This document shows positions 1 through 8,590 of a stretch of DNA of 64,000 nt, piece by piece (within the stretch, counting starts at the first letter, position 1; every line of letters starts with the position of its first letter). This stretch comes from Gammaproteobacteria bacterium (lineage in GTDB: Bacteria > Pseudomonadota > Gammaproteobacteria > Pseudomonadales > Azotimanducaceae): assembly GCA_030425195.1 (NCBI GenBank), contig JAUIAV010000004.1, forward strand, positions 186,001 to 250,000, given 5' to 3'. A program made the position numbers and the translations under genes. The notes under the pieces were generated by a model that was not told the DNA's origin, ran no database searches, and saw only the letters and a list, made by a program, of their open reading frames with translations.

Positions 1-192
1 GAGTCCGCGCTGGCCCTGGCCGGGGAACGCTCTCTGGAAAGCGGCGACATGATCGCCTTCCTCCACTATCTTCCTGATCTGAAGGCCGGGGCAGGCAGCC
101 GCATAGAGCTGGACTGTCCGCCGCTGGGCACGCTGCTCAGCCCGGTGGAGGAACAGCCGCCCGAAGACGCAACAGGAGGAAATCCGTCATGA
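1..192 (+). CDS. C-terminal fragment of unrecognised protein (5' end outside window)
   Basis: The reading frame is open from base 1 to a TGA at 190-192, giving 63 residues with no start in view. The tail ends in a Pro/Glu/Gly-rich stretch and I recognise no family. The next gene starts at 189, so the two overlap as ATGA and are probably translationally coupled. High-GC third positions and the overlap support a real gene; the function is unknown. Confidence 0.6.
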   Translation, partial: ESALALAGERSLESGDMIAFLHYLPDLKAGAGSRIELDCPPLGTLLSPVEEQPPEDATGGNPS

Positions 193-605
193 AGATTCTG
201 AAAATCGCCGGCATTCTGCTGGTGGTATACGTGGGCATCGTGGTCCTGTTCGAATCCCTGATCGGTTACTTCCAGCCGAGCGATGGCAACACCCTCGTCA
301 TCACGACCACGGATGCGGACGGTCGGAAGAATGACCGGGTTCTGTCCGCCATCGAGGACGAAGGCACGCTGTATGTAGCTGCAAATCACTGGCCGAGAGC
401 CTGGTTCCGCGCGGTGCAGGAGAATCCCGAGGTCGCCATCATTCACGGCGACACCCGGGGCGACTTCGTGGCGGTACCGGTCTCCGACGACGTGCACGAG
501 CGTCTCGACACCCAGGTGCAGCCGCTGCCGCTGCTCGTGCGCTTTCTGACCGGCTTTCCGCCCCGCTATTTCGTCCGCCTCGACCCGGTAGTCGCCGGCG
601 GCTGA
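189..605 (+). CDS. Small nitroreductase/deazaflavin-oxidoreductase-like protein with N-terminal membrane helix
   Basis: 138 residues. Residues 5-25 form a hydrophobic helix, so the protein is probably membrane-anchored. The rest resembles the split-barrel flavin/F420-type nitroreductase-like fold: a strand carrying RVLSAIEDEGTLYVAANHWP, followed by FRAVQENPEVAIIHGD, which matches the usual pattern of a 'W..N...NP' region before a beta strand. GGAGG lies 9 bases upstream of the ATG. The gene overlaps the preceding one by four bases. Family assignment is by motif resemblance only, and substrate and cofactor are unknown. Confidence 0.6.
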   Translation: MKILKIAGILLVVYVGIVVLFESLIGYFQPSDGNTLVITTTDADGRKNDRVLSAIEDEGTLYVAANHWPRAWFRAVQENPEVAIIHGDTRGDFVAVPVSDDVHERLDTQVQPLPLLVRFLTGFPPRYFVRLDPVVAGG

Positions 606-619
606 ACAGGGGCCCCGCC

Positions 620-940
620 CTACCAGCTTCTGCGGGCGGCGATGGCGTTGGCCGATTCGAAGGTGCGGGTTCTCAGCTCGGTGAGCCGGGCATTCAGATT
701 CCTGAACCTGAGCGGTTCCCGCTCGGAGTACCGGCCGCCGATCACCAGGTCCGAAAACGTGTCCTGCCCCCCGTAGCAGCCGAGCACGAAGGTGGCGCCT
801 GCCAGCTTCCGTTCCCGGATCTGAGTCAGCCCGCGGGCCAGTGTGTTGCACCAGAACCGCTCCTCCGCCTCTTCGAGGAGAGCGAGCAGCGCAGTCAGAT
901 CATTCTCCAGTGCCTCGAATTCCATCGCCAGCGAGCTCAT
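620..940 (-). CDS. Conserved-looking hypothetical protein
   Basis: 106 residues starting at the ATG at 940, which has GGAGG four bases upstream; an in-frame ATG at 982 lacks a ribosome site. The first 40 residues are a Leu/Glu-rich helix, followed by a central segment LAGATFVLGCYGGQDTFSDL and an Arg-rich helical tail. No catalytic motif or membrane segment is visible. It is convergent with the nitroreductase-like gene (15 bases between them) and divergent from the multiheme cytochrome. I do not recognise a characterised function. Confidence 0.55.
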   Translation of the reverse strand: MSSLAMEFEALENDLTALLALLEEAEERFWCNTLARGLTQIRERKLAGATFVLGCYGGQDTFSDLVIGGRYSEREPLRFRNLNARLTELRTRTFESANAIAARRSW

Positions 941-1041
941 GGGGCCTCCACGGGGTCCGAAGAGACCGGACCGTCGGCCCATTCTGGCACCGAACAGCCG
1001 CCGGCGCCAAAACCCCCGTGCGCCTGCTATCCTGCGCCCCC

Positions 1042-3279
1042 ATGCGACCCGTCACCCAACTGCTCCAGACCCGCCGCACTCTGAGGACGGCGCTGATCGC
1101 CATGCTCATCGCCGGCTGTTCGGAGGCGCCGGAGCAGACATCCGCACCGCCACCGGTCCCGGCAGCCTCGGTGGCCGCCGACTACGTAGGCAGCGAAGCC
1201 TGCCGGGACTGCCATGCCGCCGAGCACGCCGCCTGGTTGAATTCTCATCACGACCTGGCCCTGCAGCCGGCGACGCCGGACACCATCCTCGCCACGGGAT
1301 CCGGTAACCATGAAGGCACCCGCTTCGAAATCGAGGGAGGCCGGCTCACCATCTCTCCGGACCCGGACACGCGCCTCACACCCCGTTTCACCTTCGGCAT
1401 TGCACCGCTGCAGCAGTATGTGGTCGATGGTGACAATGGCGCCTGGCAGACCTACCCCATCGCCTGGGACAGCCGGCCCGGCTCCGAAGGCGGTCAGCGC
1501 TGGTTCAATCTGCACGACGACGTCTACCCGGCAGGCGATCCCATGCACTGGCAGGGGCGGGCCAACCGCTGGAACAGCCAGTGTGCCGACTGCCACTCCA
1601 CCGGGGTGACGAAAAACTACGATCCCGCCGAGCGCAGCTATGAGACCACCCTCGAAGTGGAAGACGTCGGCTGCGAAGCCTGCCACGGACCCGGATCTCT
1701 TCACCTGGCGGACCCGGCAGCGCAACCGCTGCTGCGCACCGGCGCGCAGCCGGAGGAGATCGATACCTGCGCAGGCTGCCATTCGCGCCGCAGCCAGATT
1801 GCGGAAGGCTTCCGGCCCGGTCTGCCTTACTACGATTTCTACTCGCCACGGCTCCTCGAGCCGGGTCTGTATCACGTGGACGGACAGATTCTCGAAGAGG
1901 TGTATGTCTGGGGTTCGTTCCTCTCGAGCCGCATGCATCGCAGCGGTGTCACCTGCACCGATTGCCACGATCCGCACAGCGCCCGACTGGAGCGTCCGGG
2001 CGACGACACCTGCACCTTCTGTCATCAGGTCCGACCACCGGCGGAATTCGCAGCAGCCGGCGGCAGAGACTTCGCCTCTCCCGACCACCACTTCCACCCG
2101 CCTGACAGCGAAGGCGCCCGCTGTGTTGCCTGCCACATGCCGAGCCGGACGTATATGGGCGTGGATGACAGGCGGGACCACAGCTTCCGGATACCCCGGC
2201 CGGATCTGAGCCTGACGCTGGGAGTACCCGAACCCTGCACGGGCTGCCATACGGACAAAACGCACGCCTGGGCTGCGACGGTGCTGGAGGAGCATTCCGG
2301 CCGCCAGCGGCCCGACCATTTCGCTGCGACCTTTGCGGCAGCGGATGGAGCGGAACCAGGCGCGGATGCGGCACTTGCCGCGATGGTGAGCGATACCACG
2401 AATCCGATCATGGTCCGCGCATCCGCGCTGGCCCGGCTCGGCGCCTATGACCGCGGCTACACGCTGGATGCCATCCGCCTGGCCCGGCGTGATGAGCCTC
2501 TGCTGCGTTATGCCGCGCCGCTGGCGGCGGCGAGCCTGTCCCCGGACCGGTCCTGGCGGCTGCTCACCCCGCTGCTCACCGACGAGCTGCGCGCCGTCCG
2601 GCATGCAGCCGTGATGGCCCTGCTGCCGACGCTCGGCGCGGACCCGGCGTACCGGGACAGGCTGGCTCCCCACCTCGAGGCGTGGATCGCCGATCAGTCG
2701 TTCAACCTGGACTATCCGGAGACCCTGACCAATCTGGCGGGCGCCTACCTCGCAATGGGCGATCCCCAGGCCGCAGAGGCCGCACTCAACGAATCTCTCG
2801 CCCTGCAGGCAAGCTGGATACCCGGACTGCTCTCGCTGGCCGATCTCTACCGGGTGACCGGTCGCGATCCGGAAGGCGGACGGCTCCTGGAGCAGGCGCT
2901 CGCGCTCTCGGAAGCGCAACCGGAGGTGGCGTACGCCTTTGCTCTGTGGCTCATCCGCCAGGGCCGGCGGGAAGAAGCGCTGGAAAAACTGGCCCTGGCT
3001 GCCAGCGGGGCACCCGATCAGCGGCGGTACGCCTACACCTGGGCAGTCGCCCTGAACGACAGCGGCGATCCAGCGCAGGCCATCTCCGTCCTCGAATCGC
3101 TCCTCGAACGCTGGCCGGATGATGCGGATCTGCTGTTCGCAGCCGTCACCATGCTTCGGGATCAGGGCCGGTTCTCCGAGGCGCTCGTCTATCTGGACCG
3201 GCTCCTCCGGGTTCGGCCCGACGACGAGCAGCTCATGCGTTTCCGCCAGGCTCTGCAGCAGGCGGTGAACGCGGCCTGA
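1042..3279 (+). CDS. Octaheme c-type cytochrome lipoprotein with HEAT/TPR repeats
   Basis: 745 residues. A lipobox (LIAG-C, Cys26) predicts an exported lipoprotein. Eight CxxCH heme sites follow in the first half: CRDCH, CADCH, CEACH, CAGCH, CTDCH, CTFCH, CVACH and CTGCH. The second half has no hemes. It holds alpha-helical HEAT-like repeats and then TPR-like repeats (Asn-Leu-Ala-Gly-Ala-Tyr, 'AEAALNESLALQ'-type units). This architecture is known in multiheme cytochromes predicted to move electrons in the periplasm, with the repeats docking a partner. ATG 1042 was chosen because the signal sequence begins there; a frame open further upstream lacks a signal. A TATCCT -10-like element ends eight bases before the ATG. 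Confidence 0.85.
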   Translation: MRPVTQLLQTRRTLRTALIAMLIAGCSEAPEQTSAPPPVPAASVAADYVGSEACRDCHAAEHAAWLNSHHDLALQPATPDTILATGSGNHEGTRFEIEGGRLTISPDPDTRLTPRFTFGIAPLQQYVVDGDNGAWQTYPIAWDSRPGSEGGQRWFNLHDDVYPAGDPMHWQGRANRWNSQCADCHSTGVTKNYDPAERSYETTLEVEDVGCEACHGPGSLHLADPAAQPLLRTGAQPEEIDTCAGCHSRRSQIAEGFRPGLPYYDFYSPRLLEPGLYHVDGQILEEVYVWGSFLSSRMHRSGVTCTDCHDPHSARLERPGDDTCTFCHQVRPPAEFAAAGGRDFASPDHHFHPPDSEGARCVACHMPSRTYMGVDDRRDHSFRIPRPDLSLTLGVPEPCTGCHTDKTHAWAATVLEEHSGRQRPDHFAATFAAADGAEPGADAALAAMVSDTTNPIMVRASALARLGAYDRGYTLDAIRLARRDEPLLRYAAPLAAASLSPDRSWRLLTPLLTDELRAVRHAAVMALLPTLGADPAYRDRLAPHLEAWIADQSFNLDYPETLTNLAGAYLAMGDPQAAEAALNESLALQASWIPGLLSLADLYRVTGRDPEGGRLLEQALALSEAQPEVAYAFALWLIRQGRREEALEKLALAASGAPDQRRYAYTWAVALNDSGDPAQAISVLESLLERWPDDADLLFAAVTMLRDQGRFSEALVYLDRLLRVRPDDEQLMRFRQALQQAVNAA

Positions 3280-3284
3280 CCCGG

Positions 3285-4499
3285 TCAGTCGGCGTCTGCC
3301 TGAGCCACCACGCCCCGCTCGATGAGCGCGTCGATTTCTGATTCCGAATAGCCGGCTTCACCGAGAATGCCCCGGCTGTGCTCGCCCACATCGGGTGCTG
3401 GACCATGCGATCGCCGCGCTTCACCGGCCAGGGTCACCGGATTCGCCACGGTGAGCTGATAGTCCGGATCTTCCGAGCCGGTCTCGACGATGAATCCGGC
3501 AGCGCGGGCCTGGGGATCCATCAGGACATCTTCCAGGTTCTGAACCACGCTGTAGGTGATCTCCGCGGTGTCGAGCACCGAACGGGCTTCGGCCAGGGTC
3601 CAGCCGGCCACGATGCCGGCGATTTCCCCGCGCAGATGCTCGCGGGCCTTCATCAGCGTGCGGATATCCGGGTACTCCGTCTGCCAGGCTTCCCGCCCCA
3701 GTGCCCGGCAGAGCTGTGGCCACTCCCGGGCGGCATTGATGATGGCGAACAGGAGATACCGGTCATCCGAGGTCCGGTACACGGACGTCAGGGGATTCAG
3801 AAGGCCCTTCTCCTGGCGCAGGGCGCCGAGATCGAAACCGGCGACCGCACCCTGAATCTGCATGCCGTTGGCCCAGAGCCCATTGGCCAGCAGCGACGTC
3901 TCCACCTCGCAACCCTCGCCGGTGCGTTCCCGACGATAGAGTCCCAGCATGATGGCGCCGAACAGCGACAGTGCCGTGGAATGATCACCGAAGCCGGGAG
4001 CCCCCATCACCGGGGGCCCGCCTCTGTCGCGCACGAGATCCATGAGGCCGGTCCGCGCCCACCAGCCGGTGGAATCGAATCCCCGCTTTCTCGCCTCCGG
4101 GCCTGTACTGCCGAAAGCCGTGATCCGGGCGTAGATGAGCCTCGGATTCAGGCCGCGGACCGCCTCGGCGTTCAGCCCGTAGCGTTCGAGCTGATCGTCG
4201 AAGAAGTTGAGCACGAGCACGTCCGCATCCGCGAGCAGCCTCCGCATGATGGCCTGTCCTTCTTCCCGGGAGAGATCCAGCGCCAGACTGCGTTTGTTCC
4301 GGGACGTCAGCTGCCAGTTGTAGTCCGTCCGCCAGGGTTTCGACAGCGCCCGGTAACCGTCACCGGCGAAGGGCTCGATCTTGATCACGTCAGCACCGTA
4401 ATCCGCCAGCACCGTGGCTGCGCCAGGGCCGGCCAGAAAGCTGGCGGCATCGATGACACGCAGCCCGTCGAGCAGCAGTTCGTCTGTTGGATCGCTCAT
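3285..4499 (-). CDS. CaiB/BaiF (family III) CoA-transferase
   Basis: 404 residues, the full length of the family. The N-terminus shows the typical LDGLRVIDAASFLAGPG..A..LADYGADVIKIEP block, then RNKRSLALDLSREEG. The catalytic Asp is probably the one in RGFDSTGWWARTG. These enzymes move CoA between acyl groups. The gene is last in a minus-strand set with an acyl-CoA ligase and an Ldh2-type dehydrogenase, which fits activation and processing of a hydroxy- or keto-acid. Its ATG follows a GAGGGA ribosome site directly after the 11-bp repeat array. Substrate is unknown. Confidence 0.88.
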   Translation of the reverse strand: MSDPTDELLLDGLRVIDAASFLAGPGAATVLADYGADVIKIEPFAGDGYRALSKPWRTDYNWQLTSRNKRSLALDLSREEGQAIMRRLLADADVLVLNFFDDQLERYGLNAEAVRGLNPRLIYARITAFGSTGPEARKRGFDSTGWWARTGLMDLVRDRGGPPVMGAPGFGDHSTALSLFGAIMLGLYRRERTGEGCEVETSLLANGLWANGMQIQGAVAGFDLGALRQEKGLLNPLTSVYRTSDDRYLLFAIINAAREWPQLCRALGREAWQTEYPDIRTLMKAREHLRGEIAGIVAGWTLAEARSVLDTAEITYSVVQNLEDVLMDPQARAAGFIVETGSEDPDYQLTVANPVTLAGEARRSHGPAPDVGEHSRGILGEAGYSESEIDALIERGVVAQADAD

Positions 4500-4506
4500 G
4501 TTCCCT

Positions 4507-4572
4507 CTCAGATCGGCCTCAGATCGGCCTCAGTTCGGCCTCAGTTCGGCCTCATTTCGGCCTCATTTCGGC
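4507..4572 (-). repeat. 11-bp tandem repeat, six copies as three pairs
   Basis: Read on the minus strand, six contiguous 11-mers occur as three identical pairs: GCCGAAATGAG x2, GCCGAACTGAG x2, GCCGATCTGAG x2. The array fills the gap between the dehydrogenase and the CoA-transferase. The TGA stop of the dehydrogenase (4563-4565) lies in the first unit, and the ribosome site of the transferase follows the last. Because 11 is not a multiple of 3, the TGA in every unit falls in all three frames across the array. Confidence 0.95.
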
Positions 4573-5537
4573 AATGGCACGCCGGCCCCTTCCGCATAGG
4601 GTACCAGGGTTTCCAGCGTGCCCGGATCGAGCCGGATGCCGGTACGGATCTGTGACTCACGGAGCGTCCAGCTCCGGCGCCCCGGTACCCGAACAGGGCG
4701 ATCGGGATCGTCCGGCACACTGGTCTCGAGCAGGCGAACCAGATGCTCTGCTTCCCGCACATAGGCTTCCGGCTCGGTGAAGGCCATGGGATCCATTACC
4801 TGCAGGTAGAGGTTGTTGAGCTCGCTCTCCGGTCGGCGTCCGGATCTGCCGTGCCCGGTAAGCGCCTGGGTGAGCAGTTCGGTCATCATCGTCAGTGCCT
4901 GACCCTTATAGCCGTGGGTCAGCCCGCCGATGGGCATCACGGACCCGCCCGCAAGGAAATCGGCGGGATCATCGGACACACCGGAAGACACACGTTTGAT
5001 CGCCGGTTCCGGCAACTTCTGCCCGAGCCGGGCCGCCCTCACCACCTGGCTGCCCGCAGTGATGGCCATGCTGACATCGAAGAGGATCGGCCAGCCGCCC
5101 GGGAGCGACTGCGGCGCGCAGAAGGCGACCGGATTATTGGAGAAGAGCCGGCCCCTGCCACCGAAGGGACTCACATAGGCCTCATCGGGCGAGCTGACCG
5201 TCATCAGCACGACCATACCTGCCCGGACCGCGGGGAGCAGGGTGGCGGCGAGACAGGCCACGTGCTGGCAGCGCCGCACGGTCATGGTGAAAGCGCCCGC
5301 TTCCCGGGCCCGCTCGATGGCATGCTCGAGGGCAAGATGCACGGCCCAGTGGCCCGGCAGCCTGTCCGCATCCCAGCTGCCGATGGCAGCCCGATCGACG
5401 AGCACCACCGGCCGGCCTTCCCGGCGGGTCTCGCCGCTTTCCAGCCAGGCCAGGTTCGTTGCCACTTTCACCACGCCATGCGATCGGAAGCCCATGAGTT
5501 CGGCGTCGACGAACCCGTTCGCCACCACGGAAGCCAT
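4563..5537 (-). CDS. Malate/L-lactate dehydrogenase family (Ldh2-type) oxidoreductase
   Basis: 324 residues from the first ATG. This NAD(P)-dependent family is unrelated to classical MDH/LDH. It shows the N-terminal catalytic block MGFRSHGVVK (His20 in SHG), the FSNNPVAFCAP segment and the LTHGYKGQALTMMTELLTQAL nucleotide/dimer region. Family members normally have about 25-30 residues before this ATG. The same frame does continue upstream with family-like sequence (YPDLLAFVTALFEAHGLAPE) up to the stop of the acyl-CoA ligase, but offers only CTG (5630) or ATT (5603) as starts. The true start may therefore be non-ATG, coupled as CTGA to the upstream stop. Confidence 0.85.
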   Translation of the reverse strand: MASVVANGFVDAELMGFRSHGVVKVATNLAWLESGETRREGRPVVLVDRAAIGSWDADRLPGHWAVHLALEHAIERAREAGAFTMTVRRCQHVACLAATLLPAVRAGMVVLMTVSSPDEAYVSPFGGRGRLFSNNPVAFCAPQSLPGGWPILFDVSMAITAGSQVVRAARLGQKLPEPAIKRVSSGVSDDPADFLAGGSVMPIGGLTHGYKGQALTMMTELLTQALTGHGRSGRRPESELNNLYLQVMDPMAFTEPEAYVREAEHLVRLLETSVPDDPDRPVRVPGRRSWTLRESQIRTGIRLDPGTLETLVPYAEGAGVPLPK

Positions 5538-5626
5538 CTCCGGCGCGAGACCGTGTGCCTCGAACAGGGCAGTGACGAAAGCCAGCAGGTCCGGATAGGG
5601 AATGCGGGCCGGCTCTGTTGAGGCGC

Positions 5627-7150
5627 TCAGTTGACCGCCCGGTCCCGGCCTTCCCAGTACGGTGCACGGAGCTCCCGTTTCAGCACCTTACCCGGACCGG
5701 ATTTGGGCAGCGGCTCTGTTCTGAGATCGATGCCCTTGGGCACCTTGTAGCCGGCGATACGCTCGCGGCAGAACTCGATGATCTCCCCGGGATCGACGTT
5801 GTGATGGGCCTCTCTCGGGACCACCACGGCCCAGACGGCTTCGCCCCATCGCTCATCCGGGACGCCGAATGCGGCGGCTTCCAGCACCGCCGGGTGCCGG
5901 TAGAGGACCTCCTCCACTTCCGTGGAGTACACGTTCTCCCCGCCGGAAACGATCATGTCCTTGCTCCGGTCGACCAGATAGAGATAGCCGTCCGGGTCCA
6001 GGTAGCCCAGGTCACCCGTCCAGTACCCGCTCTCCTTCAGCACCGACTCGGTCTGTTCCGGTTTGTTCCAGTAACCCTGCATCACGTTCGGGCCCCGCAC
6101 GACCACCTCGCCGATGGAGCCGGGCTCCACGGGCGCACCGTCGATGTTGAGAATCCGGATTTCCTCTCCCACAACCGGCCGCCCGCATGAGCGGGCCCTC
6201 TCCTGGTCGAGGAGGTTCTCTTCGCCGATGAGCACCGTGCACAGCGGTGACAGCTCGGTGGCGCCGTAAAGCTCGTTCAGTTCGGCGGTCGGAAAAGCGC
6301 TGTGGGTCCGACGCAGCACTTCCGTCGCAATGGGAGACCCGCCGTGGGCGATCATCCTGAGGGAATCGGTTCTCCGCGGCCGCGCATGCTGCTCTTCGGC
6401 GATGGCGGCAAGCATGGTGGGCACGCCGAGTGTTTCCGTCACCCCGTGTTTCTCGATCAGGTCCAGGGCGTGTCCGGGATCGAAGGTGTCCAGTGTGACC
6501 TGCAGGCCCGTGGTCCAGATGTTGGCGAGAATGCCGTTCGATCCCGCAGCATGGAACATGGGCGCCATGACCAGCATCACGTCTTCCGCCCGCTGCGGCA
6601 CGGCAACCAGATAGTGATACGTATTGGCGATCAGATTCCGGTGGGAAAGCATCACGCCTTTGGATTTACCCGTAGTGCCGCCGGTATAGAAGAGCCCGGC
6701 CAGGTCGTTCTCTTCCACACCTTCACCGAGTTCCACCTTCCCGGTATCCCCGGCACTTGCCACGAGCGCCTCATAGGCCTCCGGAATCATCACCACATGT
6801 TCGACCACACCGGCAAGCGCGCCCGGGTCCCGGTCCGTGATCAGCACCCGGGTCCCGGAATCCTCCAGGGCGTAGATCAGCTCCGGTTCCGCATGACGGG
6901 TGTTCAGCGGGACGACCACGAAACCGGCCGCAGGTACTGCCACGTAGGTCTCGATGTATCGATGACCGTTGCCGGCCAGGATCGCCACCCGATCCCCCGG
7001 ATTCAGTCCGAGCCCTGCCAGAGCACCTGCCAGCTTCGCGCAGCGGTCATGAAGTTCTGCAAAGGTGAAGGTCGCATCTCCATCGATGACGCCGACCTTG
7101 TCCGCGGCAAGGCGTACGGCCGTTCTGATCGGATCCGCAAACGTATGCAT
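5627..7150 (-). CDS. Acyl-CoA synthetase (AMP-forming, ANL superfamily)
   Basis: 507 residues, full length. The motifs appear in the expected order: ATP/AMP loop YTGGTTGKSKG (Gly for the usual Ser), LNELYGATE adenine motif, YWTGDLGYLDPDG, the hinge DRSKDMIVSGGENVYS, and the C-terminal catalytic Lys in GPGKVLKREL. It activates a carboxylic acid to an acyl-CoA via an acyl-adenylate. It is the first gene of the minus-strand set with the Ldh2-type dehydrogenase and CoA-transferase. ATG 7150 is preceded by GGGAGAG. The family includes medium/long-chain and aromatic acid ligases, and the substrate cannot be read from the sequence. Confidence 0.92.
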   Translation of the reverse strand: MHTFADPIRTAVRLAADKVGVIDGDATFTFAELHDRCAKLAGALAGLGLNPGDRVAILAGNGHRYIETYVAVPAAGFVVVPLNTRHAEPELIYALEDSGTRVLITDRDPGALAGVVEHVVMIPEAYEALVASAGDTGKVELGEGVEENDLAGLFYTGGTTGKSKGVMLSHRNLIANTYHYLVAVPQRAEDVMLVMAPMFHAAGSNGILANIWTTGLQVTLDTFDPGHALDLIEKHGVTETLGVPTMLAAIAEEQHARPRRTDSLRMIAHGGSPIATEVLRRTHSAFPTAELNELYGATELSPLCTVLIGEENLLDQERARSCGRPVVGEEIRILNIDGAPVEPGSIGEVVVRGPNVMQGYWNKPEQTESVLKESGYWTGDLGYLDPDGYLYLVDRSKDMIVSGGENVYSTEVEEVLYRHPAVLEAAAFGVPDERWGEAVWAVVVPREAHHNVDPGEIIEFCRERIAGYKVPKGIDLRTEPLPKSGPGKVLKRELRAPYWEGRDRAVN

Positions 7151-7258
7151 CCACTCTCCCGGTAGTCACAGCGTTCAGACCGGCAGTGTCCCTCGATTGT
7201 CCTCACCGCGCAATCTGGCATAGCATCGGAGGCACTTCGGCCGGCTTGTGAGCGATGA

Positions 7259-8374
7259 ATGCTGCGTTTTCTGAAGATCTACCTGCTGCCAGGCGCCGTG
7301 CTCCAGTCCGTCATGATCGGCGGCGGCTACGGTACCGGCCGGGAGCTGGTGGAGTTCTTCACCCGTCACGGGGTCGCGGAGGGATTCGCGGGCCAGCTGC
7401 TCGCCACCGCGCTGGTTTCGCTCATCTTCTCGCTGACCCTGGCCCTGGCTGTCCGTTACCAGGCCTATGACTACCGCCATTTCTTTCAGCTTCTGCTCGG
7501 TCGGGCCTGGATCCTCTTCGAGATGCTGCTCGTCGTGCTCTTCGTTCTGGTGCTCGCCGTGATGGGTTCGGCGGCAGGCGGCATTCTGGAGGACGCGTTC
7601 GGATTCCCCGAGCGGGCGGGCGCGCTGATCATGCTGATTCTGGTGGTCGTCCTGACGTTCTTCGGCCGGGATCTCATCACCCGGGTGCTCGCATCCTGGA
7701 GCGTGTTCCTGTACGCCGTGTTTCTCGCCTACTTCGTCGCCGTGACCAGCGGGCTTACAGAGGCGGATCTGGCAGGAAAGCTGGACTGGACCTTCGAGGC
7801 CGACTGGATGATCAGCGGGCTGCAGTATGCGCTCTACAACGTCTCCGCCGTGCCCATCATCCTGTATGCGGCCCGCGCCATCGAGACTGAGGGGCAGGCC
7901 TACGCCTCCGGCGCCATCGGCGGGCTCATCGCCATGATCCCCGGCATGCTCTTCCATCTGAGCTTCGTCGGCGCCTATCCGGGTATTCTCGAAGCCGAGC
8001 TTCCCGTGTACACCCAGTTCGAGAACCTGGGAATGCCGGTACTGTACGGCCTGTACCTGCTGGTGCTGTTCGGCACCTTCATCGAAACCGGGGCCGGCAA
8101 CATTCAGGGTTTCATCGAGCGGGTGGACGGCTGGTGGCAGGAACGGCGTTCGACCCCGTTGAGCCGCGTCCATCATGCCAGCATCGCCGGCGTCGCCCTC
8201 GTTCTCGCCAGCGTGCTGTCGGACATCGGAATCGTCGACCTGATCGCCAGCGGCTATGGCAGCATCGCCTGGGGATTTCTGATCGTCTATCTGCTGCCGC
8301 TGTTCACCGTGGGCGTCTACCGGCTCAGCCGTTCGCCGACTGTCGGCAATGGCGCTTCCGCCGTGACAGACTGA
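7259..8374 (+). CDS. YkvI-like integral membrane transporter (APC superfamily)
   Basis: 371 residues with about ten hydrophobic helices. The first carries MIGGGYGTGRELVEFFTRHG, matching the GxGxxTGxEIxxFFTxxG signature of YkvI-type membrane proteins of the APC superfamily. Helix 6 has a broken LYNVSAVPIILYAARAI segment typical of this fold. Substrate unknown. An ATG four bases upstream in another frame (7255) gives only a short shadow product. The upstream acyl-CoA ligase set is divergent. A strong terminator lies 41 bases after the stop, so this is a single-gene unit. Confidence 0.75.
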   Translation: MLRFLKIYLLPGAVLQSVMIGGGYGTGRELVEFFTRHGVAEGFAGQLLATALVSLIFSLTLALAVRYQAYDYRHFFQLLLGRAWILFEMLLVVLFVLVLAVMGSAAGGILEDAFGFPERAGALIMLILVVVLTFFGRDLITRVLASWSVFLYAVFLAYFVAVTSGLTEADLAGKLDWTFEADWMISGLQYALYNVSAVPIILYAARAIETEGQAYASGAIGGLIAMIPGMLFHLSFVGAYPGILEAELPVYTQFENLGMPVLYGLYLLVLFGTFIETGAGNIQGFIERVDGWWQERRSTPLSRVHHASIAGVALVLASVLSDIGIVDLIASGYGSIAWGFLIVYLLPLFTVGVYRLSRSPTVGNGASAVTD

Positions 8375-8408
8375 CCGGAACGCCTCCTGCCCAGTGTCGG
8401 GGACCCGG

Positions 8409-8446
8409 AAAAAACACGGGCTCCCGAAGGAGCCCGTGCGCTTTTT
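8409..8446. terminator. Bidirectional intrinsic terminator
   Basis: A perfect 10-bp stem (8415-8424 CACGGGCTCC with 8429-8438 GGAGCCCGTG) has a CGAA loop and T5 after it on the plus strand. Read on the minus strand the loop is UUCG closed by C-G, an exceptionally stable tetraloop, and it is followed by T6 (8414-8409). It ends the YkvI-like gene on the plus strand. The equally strong minus-strand version implies a transcript arriving from the right. Confidence 0.9.
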
Positions 8447-8536
8447 CATTAGTCGAGCCGGCACCGTGTTTTGACCCTCTGCCAGCATCCGGTGCTGCCG
8501 AGGATCCGGAGATCCGTGCCTCAACAATGAAGGTTC

Positions 8537-8571
8537 GAGAAATGATCTCGAAAGTTAAGCGATCATTTCTC
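8537..8571. repeat. Perfect 11-bp inverted repeat, 13-base spacer
   Basis: GAGAAATGATC (8537-8547) and GATCATTTCTC (8561-8571) are exact reverse complements. The left arm can also pair locally as CGAGA/TCTCG (8536-8540 with 8546-8550), so two exclusive hairpins are possible, as in attenuators. No T-run follows on either strand, so it is not a terminator. An operator is the alternative. Confidence 0.8.
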
Positions 8572-8590
8572 CTACCTGAAGTAAAACCAC
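8555..8590 (-). CDS. Possible 11-residue leader peptide
   Basis: GTG at 8590 lies five bases after GGAGG within a sequence fully complementary to the 3' end of 16S rRNA. It opens MVLLQVGEMIA and stops at TAA (8557-8555). A second GGAGAA-ATG start lies inside it. The ribosome site is the best in the window, yet nothing larger follows it before the terminator. It could regulate folding of the inverted repeat at 8537-8571. It may also be chance. Confidence 0.2.
   Translation of the reverse strand: MVLLQVGEMIA

Noticed and set aside
1027-2919. A 630-codon minus-strand frame opposite the multiheme cytochrome
   Set aside because: The plus-strand product has eight heme motifs and a lipobox; the antisense translation is low-quality Arg/Gly/Val-rich.
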